Shown here: in pieces, positions 61,684 through 64,000 of the stretch
Layout: the number at the start of each line of letters is the position of its first letter
How positions within the stretch are numbered: the stretch's first letter is position 1
Source of the DNA: Tardibacter chloracetimidivorans
GTDB taxonomy: Bacteria > Pseudomonadota > Alphaproteobacteria > Sphingomonadales > Sphingomonadaceae
NCBI RefSeq assembly: GCF_001890385.1
Contig: NZ_CP018221.1
Span: 248,001 to 312,000 of the forward strand
DNA: 64,000 nt
Reading direction: 5' to 3'
Made by a program: the position numbers and the translations under genes
Notes under the pieces: model-generated
Databases searched by the model: none
What the model saw: the letters and a program-made list of their open reading frames with translations, nothing else
Told to the model about the DNA's origin: nothing

Positions 61684-63105
61684 GTGTCCGCAAGCGCGAA
61701 GAATAATGGAATCGTGACCCGGTTCGCTCCCTCGCCCACTGGTTTCCTGCACATCGGCGGCGTGCGGACGGCGCTGTTCAACCTGCTGTTCGCCCGGCAT
61801 CATGGCGGCGAATTCAAGCTGCGGATCGAGGATACCGACCGCGCGCGCTCGACGGATGCAGCCATTGCCGCCATTCTTGACGGGATGCGCTGGCTGAACC
61901 TCGATTGGGACGGCGAGACCGTCTATCAGTTCGCCCGCCAAGCCCGTCATTCCGAAGTCGCCCATCAGCTTCTGGCCGGCGGCCATGCCTATAAATGCTT
62001 TGCCACTCCGCAGGAGCTTGAGGAGATGCGCGCCGCCCAGCGCGCCGCCAGGCAGCCGATGCGATATGACGGCCGCTGGCGCGACCGCGATCCTTCCGAA
62101 GCCGGTCCGGACGCGCCCTTCGTCATCCGCCTCAAGGCCCCGCACGAGGGCGAGACGGTGATAGAAGACAAGGTGCAGGGCCGCGTCACCGTGCAGAACA
62201 GCGAACTCGACGACATGGTCCTGCTGCGTTCGGACGGCACGCCCACCTATATGCTGGCGGTGGTGGTCGACGATCACGATATGGGCGTCAGCCATGTGAT
62301 CCGTGGCGACGATCATCTGAACAACGCCTTCCGACAGCTTCAACTCATCCGCGCCCTGGGCTGGGCGGAGCCGGTCTATGCGCACATCCCGCTGATCCAT
62401 GGAGCCGACGGGGCAAAGCTGTCCAAGCGCCATGGGGCATTGGGGGTAGAGGCCTATCGCGACGAGTTGGGCATCCTCCCCGAAGCGCTGGAGAATTATC
62501 TGCTCCGCCTTGGCTGGGGACATGGCGACGACGAGATCATCAGCCGCGCCCAGGCCATAGAATGGTTCACGCTGGAGGCGGTCGGACGTGCGCCGGCGCG
62601 CTTTGACGCCAAAAAGCTGGAGAGCGTGAATGCGCATTATATCCGCGCTGCGGACGACGCGCGCCTGGCGGCGCTTGTCGCTCCCCGCATCGCCGCGCTG
62701 CTTGATCGTCCGCTAACCGATTCGGACCGGCAGCTTCTGCTTCGCAGCATCCCGGAGTTGAAGCCAAGAGCAAAGGATTTGAATGAGTTAGCCGAGAGCG
62801 CGCTCTACCTCTTTCGCATTCGCCCCTTAAATCTCGACGAGGGGGCTCAGAAGTTGCTAGAGGGCGATGGACGCAGACTGCTGGCCCAGGCCCGCAATGC
62901 TCTTGGCGAGCTTCCCGAATGGACCGCGGAGCGACTGGATTCGGCAGTGCGTGGCGCGGCGGAGGCGGCCGGCACGGGATTGGGCAAGGTCGCGCAGCCG
63001 TTGCGTGCCGCGCTGACCGGCCAAAGCAAATCGCCCGGTATCTTCGATGTGCTCCTCCAGCTGGGGCGCGAGGAAAGCCTGGGCAGGATGGACGATCAAC
63101 TTTAG
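61684..63105 (+). CDS. gltX: Glutamyl-tRNA synthetase
   Basis: GltX charges tRNA-Glu (and possibly tRNA-Gln for later amidation). The 473-residue class I enzyme shows [26 protein letters not shown] (HIGH motif) near the start, [25 protein letters not shown] and a KLSKRHGAL signature motif. The anticodon-binding helical domain follows. The start codon is GTG 61684. Divergent from comEC; the gap is 58 bp. Confidence 0.97.
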   Translation: MSASAKNNGIVTRFAPSPTGFLHIGGVRTALFNLLFARHHGGEFKLRIEDTDRARSTDAAIAAILDGMRWLNLDWDGETVYQFARQARHSEVAHQLLAGGHAYKCFATPQELEEMRAAQRAARQPMRYDGRWRDRDPSEAGPDAPFVIRLKAPHEGETVIEDKVQGRVTVQNSELDDMVLLRSDGTPTYMLAVVVDDHDMGVSHVIRGDDHLNNAFRQLQLIRALGWAEPVYAHIPLIHGADGAKLSKRHGALGVEAYRDELGILPEALENYLLRLGWGHGDDEIISRAQAIEWFTLEAVGRAPARFDAKKLESVNAHYIRAADDARLAALVAPRIAALLDRPLTDSDRQLLLRSIPELKPRAKDLNELAESALYLFRIRPLNLDEGAQKLLEGDGRRLLAQARNALGELPEWTAERLDSAVRGAAEAAGTGLGKVAQPLRAALTGQSKSPGIFDVLLQLGREESLGRMDDQL

Positions 63106-63146
63106 GCCCGTTATGGGCCGGTGCATTATTCAAGGAGGGTAGGTGT

Positions 63147-64000
63147 ATGGCGGACAAGACTGTGGCGCTGAAGATCGGCGACAGCGAAAAGAGCTACCCT
63201 GTTCTATCCGGCTCGGTCGGGCCGGACGTCATCGACATCCGCAAGCTCTACGGCGAAACCGGCGCGTTCACCTATGATCCGGGCTTCACCTCCACGGCCA
63301 GCTGCGAATCCAAGATCACCTATATCGACGGCGACGAGGGCGTGCTGCTCCATCGCGGCTATCCGATCGGCCAGCTGGCCGAACAGTCCAGCTTCATGGA
63401 AGTGGCCTATCTGCTGCTGCGCGGGGAACTGCCGAGCAAGACCGAACTGGACAGCTTCATCCACACCATCACGCGCCACACCATGGTGCATGAGCAGCTT
63501 GCCATGTTCTATCGCGGTTTCCGCCGCGACGCGCACCCCATGGCGATCATGTGCGGCGTGGTGGGCGCGCTGTCCGCCTTCTACCATGATTCCACCGACA
63601 TCGACGATCCGGTGCAGCGGATGATCGCCAGCCACCGGCTGATCGCGAAGATGCCCACGATCGCGGCGATGGCGTATAAATATTCCGTCGGTCAGCCGTT
63701 CCTCTATCCGGACAACAGCCTCAGCTATACCGGCAATTTCCTGCGGATGACCTTTGGCGTTCCGGCGGAGGAATATGTCGTCGACCCCGTGGTCGAAAAG
63801 GCGATGGACCGGATCTTCATCCTTCATGCCGACCATGAGCAGAACGCATCCACGTCGACCGTCCGTCTCGCCAGCTCATCGGGCGCGAACCCGTTTGCCT
63901 GCATCGCCGCTGGCATCGCATGTCTGTGGGGCCCCGCGCATGGCGGCGCGAACGAGGCTGCGCTCAACATGCTGCGGGAAATCGGCACGCCCGACCGGAT
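63147..64000 (+). CDS. gltA: Citrate synthase (type II), cut by window end
   Basis: Citrate synthase starts the TCA cycle. The visible 284 codons match the hexameric type II enzyme: [69 protein letters not shown], an N-terminal regulatory beta domain, and downstream [17 protein letters not shown] with the first catalytic histidine, then [30 protein letters not shown] with the second. The last catalytic Asp lies beyond the window. AAGGAGGG gives a strong ribosome site before ATG 63147. Confidence 0.96.
   Translation, partial: MADKTVALKIGDSEKSYPVLSGSVGPDVIDIRKLYGETGAFTYDPGFTSTASCESKITYIDGDEGVLLHRGYPIGQLAEQSSFMEVAYLLLRGELPSKTELDSFIHTITRHTMVHEQLAMFYRGFRRDAHPMAIMCGVVGALSAFYHDSTDIDDPVQRMIASHRLIAKMPTIAAMAYKYSVGQPFLYPDNSLSYTGNFLRMTFGVPAEEYVVDPVVEKAMDRIFILHADHEQNASTSTVRLASSSGANPFACIAAGIACLWGPAHGGANEAALNMLREIGTPDR

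Noticed and set aside
1-64000. CRISPR array, phage genes, toxin-antitoxin pair, secondary-metabolite cluster
   Set aside because: I saw no regularly spaced repeats, no capsid, terminase or portal motifs, no small coupled toxin-antitoxin pair and no PKS/NRPS or RiPP enzyme. Ectoine synthesis is the only specialised pathway present.

Overview
The window comes from a GC-rich alphaproteobacterial chromosome, most likely a member of the Sphingomonadaceae (Sphingomonas, Sphingobium, Sphingopyxis or Novosphingobium type). The evidence is an UrcA-family exported protein, a DUF6481 protein next to a cold-shock gene, a GTTC-N7-GTTC (alphaproteobacterial) LexA box in front of lexA, and the gene order secG-tpiA / ppiD-trpEGDC-moaC-moeA-lexA / comEC / gltX-gltA. 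I could not run similarity searches. Names rest on motifs and family knowledge.

Layout. (1) 1-1607: the end of a mobile region. It holds the istA C-terminus, istB and right end of an IS21-family element, then a 50-bp 3' half of tRNA-Pro(CGG) with no 5' half, which looks like an attR scar. (2) 1719-8446: an UrcA protein, then a plus-strand run of acyltransferase, UbiA-family prenyltransferase, ECF sigma factor, anti-sigma factor and GMC oxidoreductase, then an exported protein made of three copies of one domain. (3) 8471-16417: an osmoadaptation locus. A MarR/EctR regulator diverges from what looks like one seven-gene operon: ectABCD, an MFS protein, an MscS channel and an MHS (ProP-type) transporter. 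(4) 16638-33635: housekeeping genes. These include a DEAD-box helicase, UvrD/PcrA, rsmD and a pseudouridine synthase. A tightly overlapping minus-strand operon then runs mltB-rlpA-dacA-tmk-holB-metG-tatD-MBL hydrolase-small membrane protein.

(5) 33760-38126: tRNA-Ser(UGA) followed by about 4 kb of accessory genes: nitronate monooxygenase-like, VOC, cold shock, DUF6481, SpeE-like and DUF2200. Gene debris surrounds them, including a 76-bp partial copy of the luciferase-like monooxygenase gene that stands intact on the far side. (6) 38127-46356: the monooxygenase, then nrdB and nrdA split by a three-gene GtrA-HAD-UbiA membrane module, then a class I fumarase. (7) 46387-64000: GST, an MBL hydrolase, pyrG, secG, tpiA, ppiD, tryptophan and molybdopterin genes, lexA, comEC, gltX and the start of the citrate synthase gene.

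The points of most interest are the ectoine/osmo-transport operon, the two UbiA modules (one carrying its own ECF sigma/anti-sigma pair, the other inserted between nrdB and nrdA), the triplicated exported protein beside the sigma pair, and the two insertion scars (tRNA-Pro fragment; accessory block bounded by direct repeats of a monooxygenase fragment). I saw no CRISPR array, phage structural gene, toxin-antitoxin pair or obviously new defence system.
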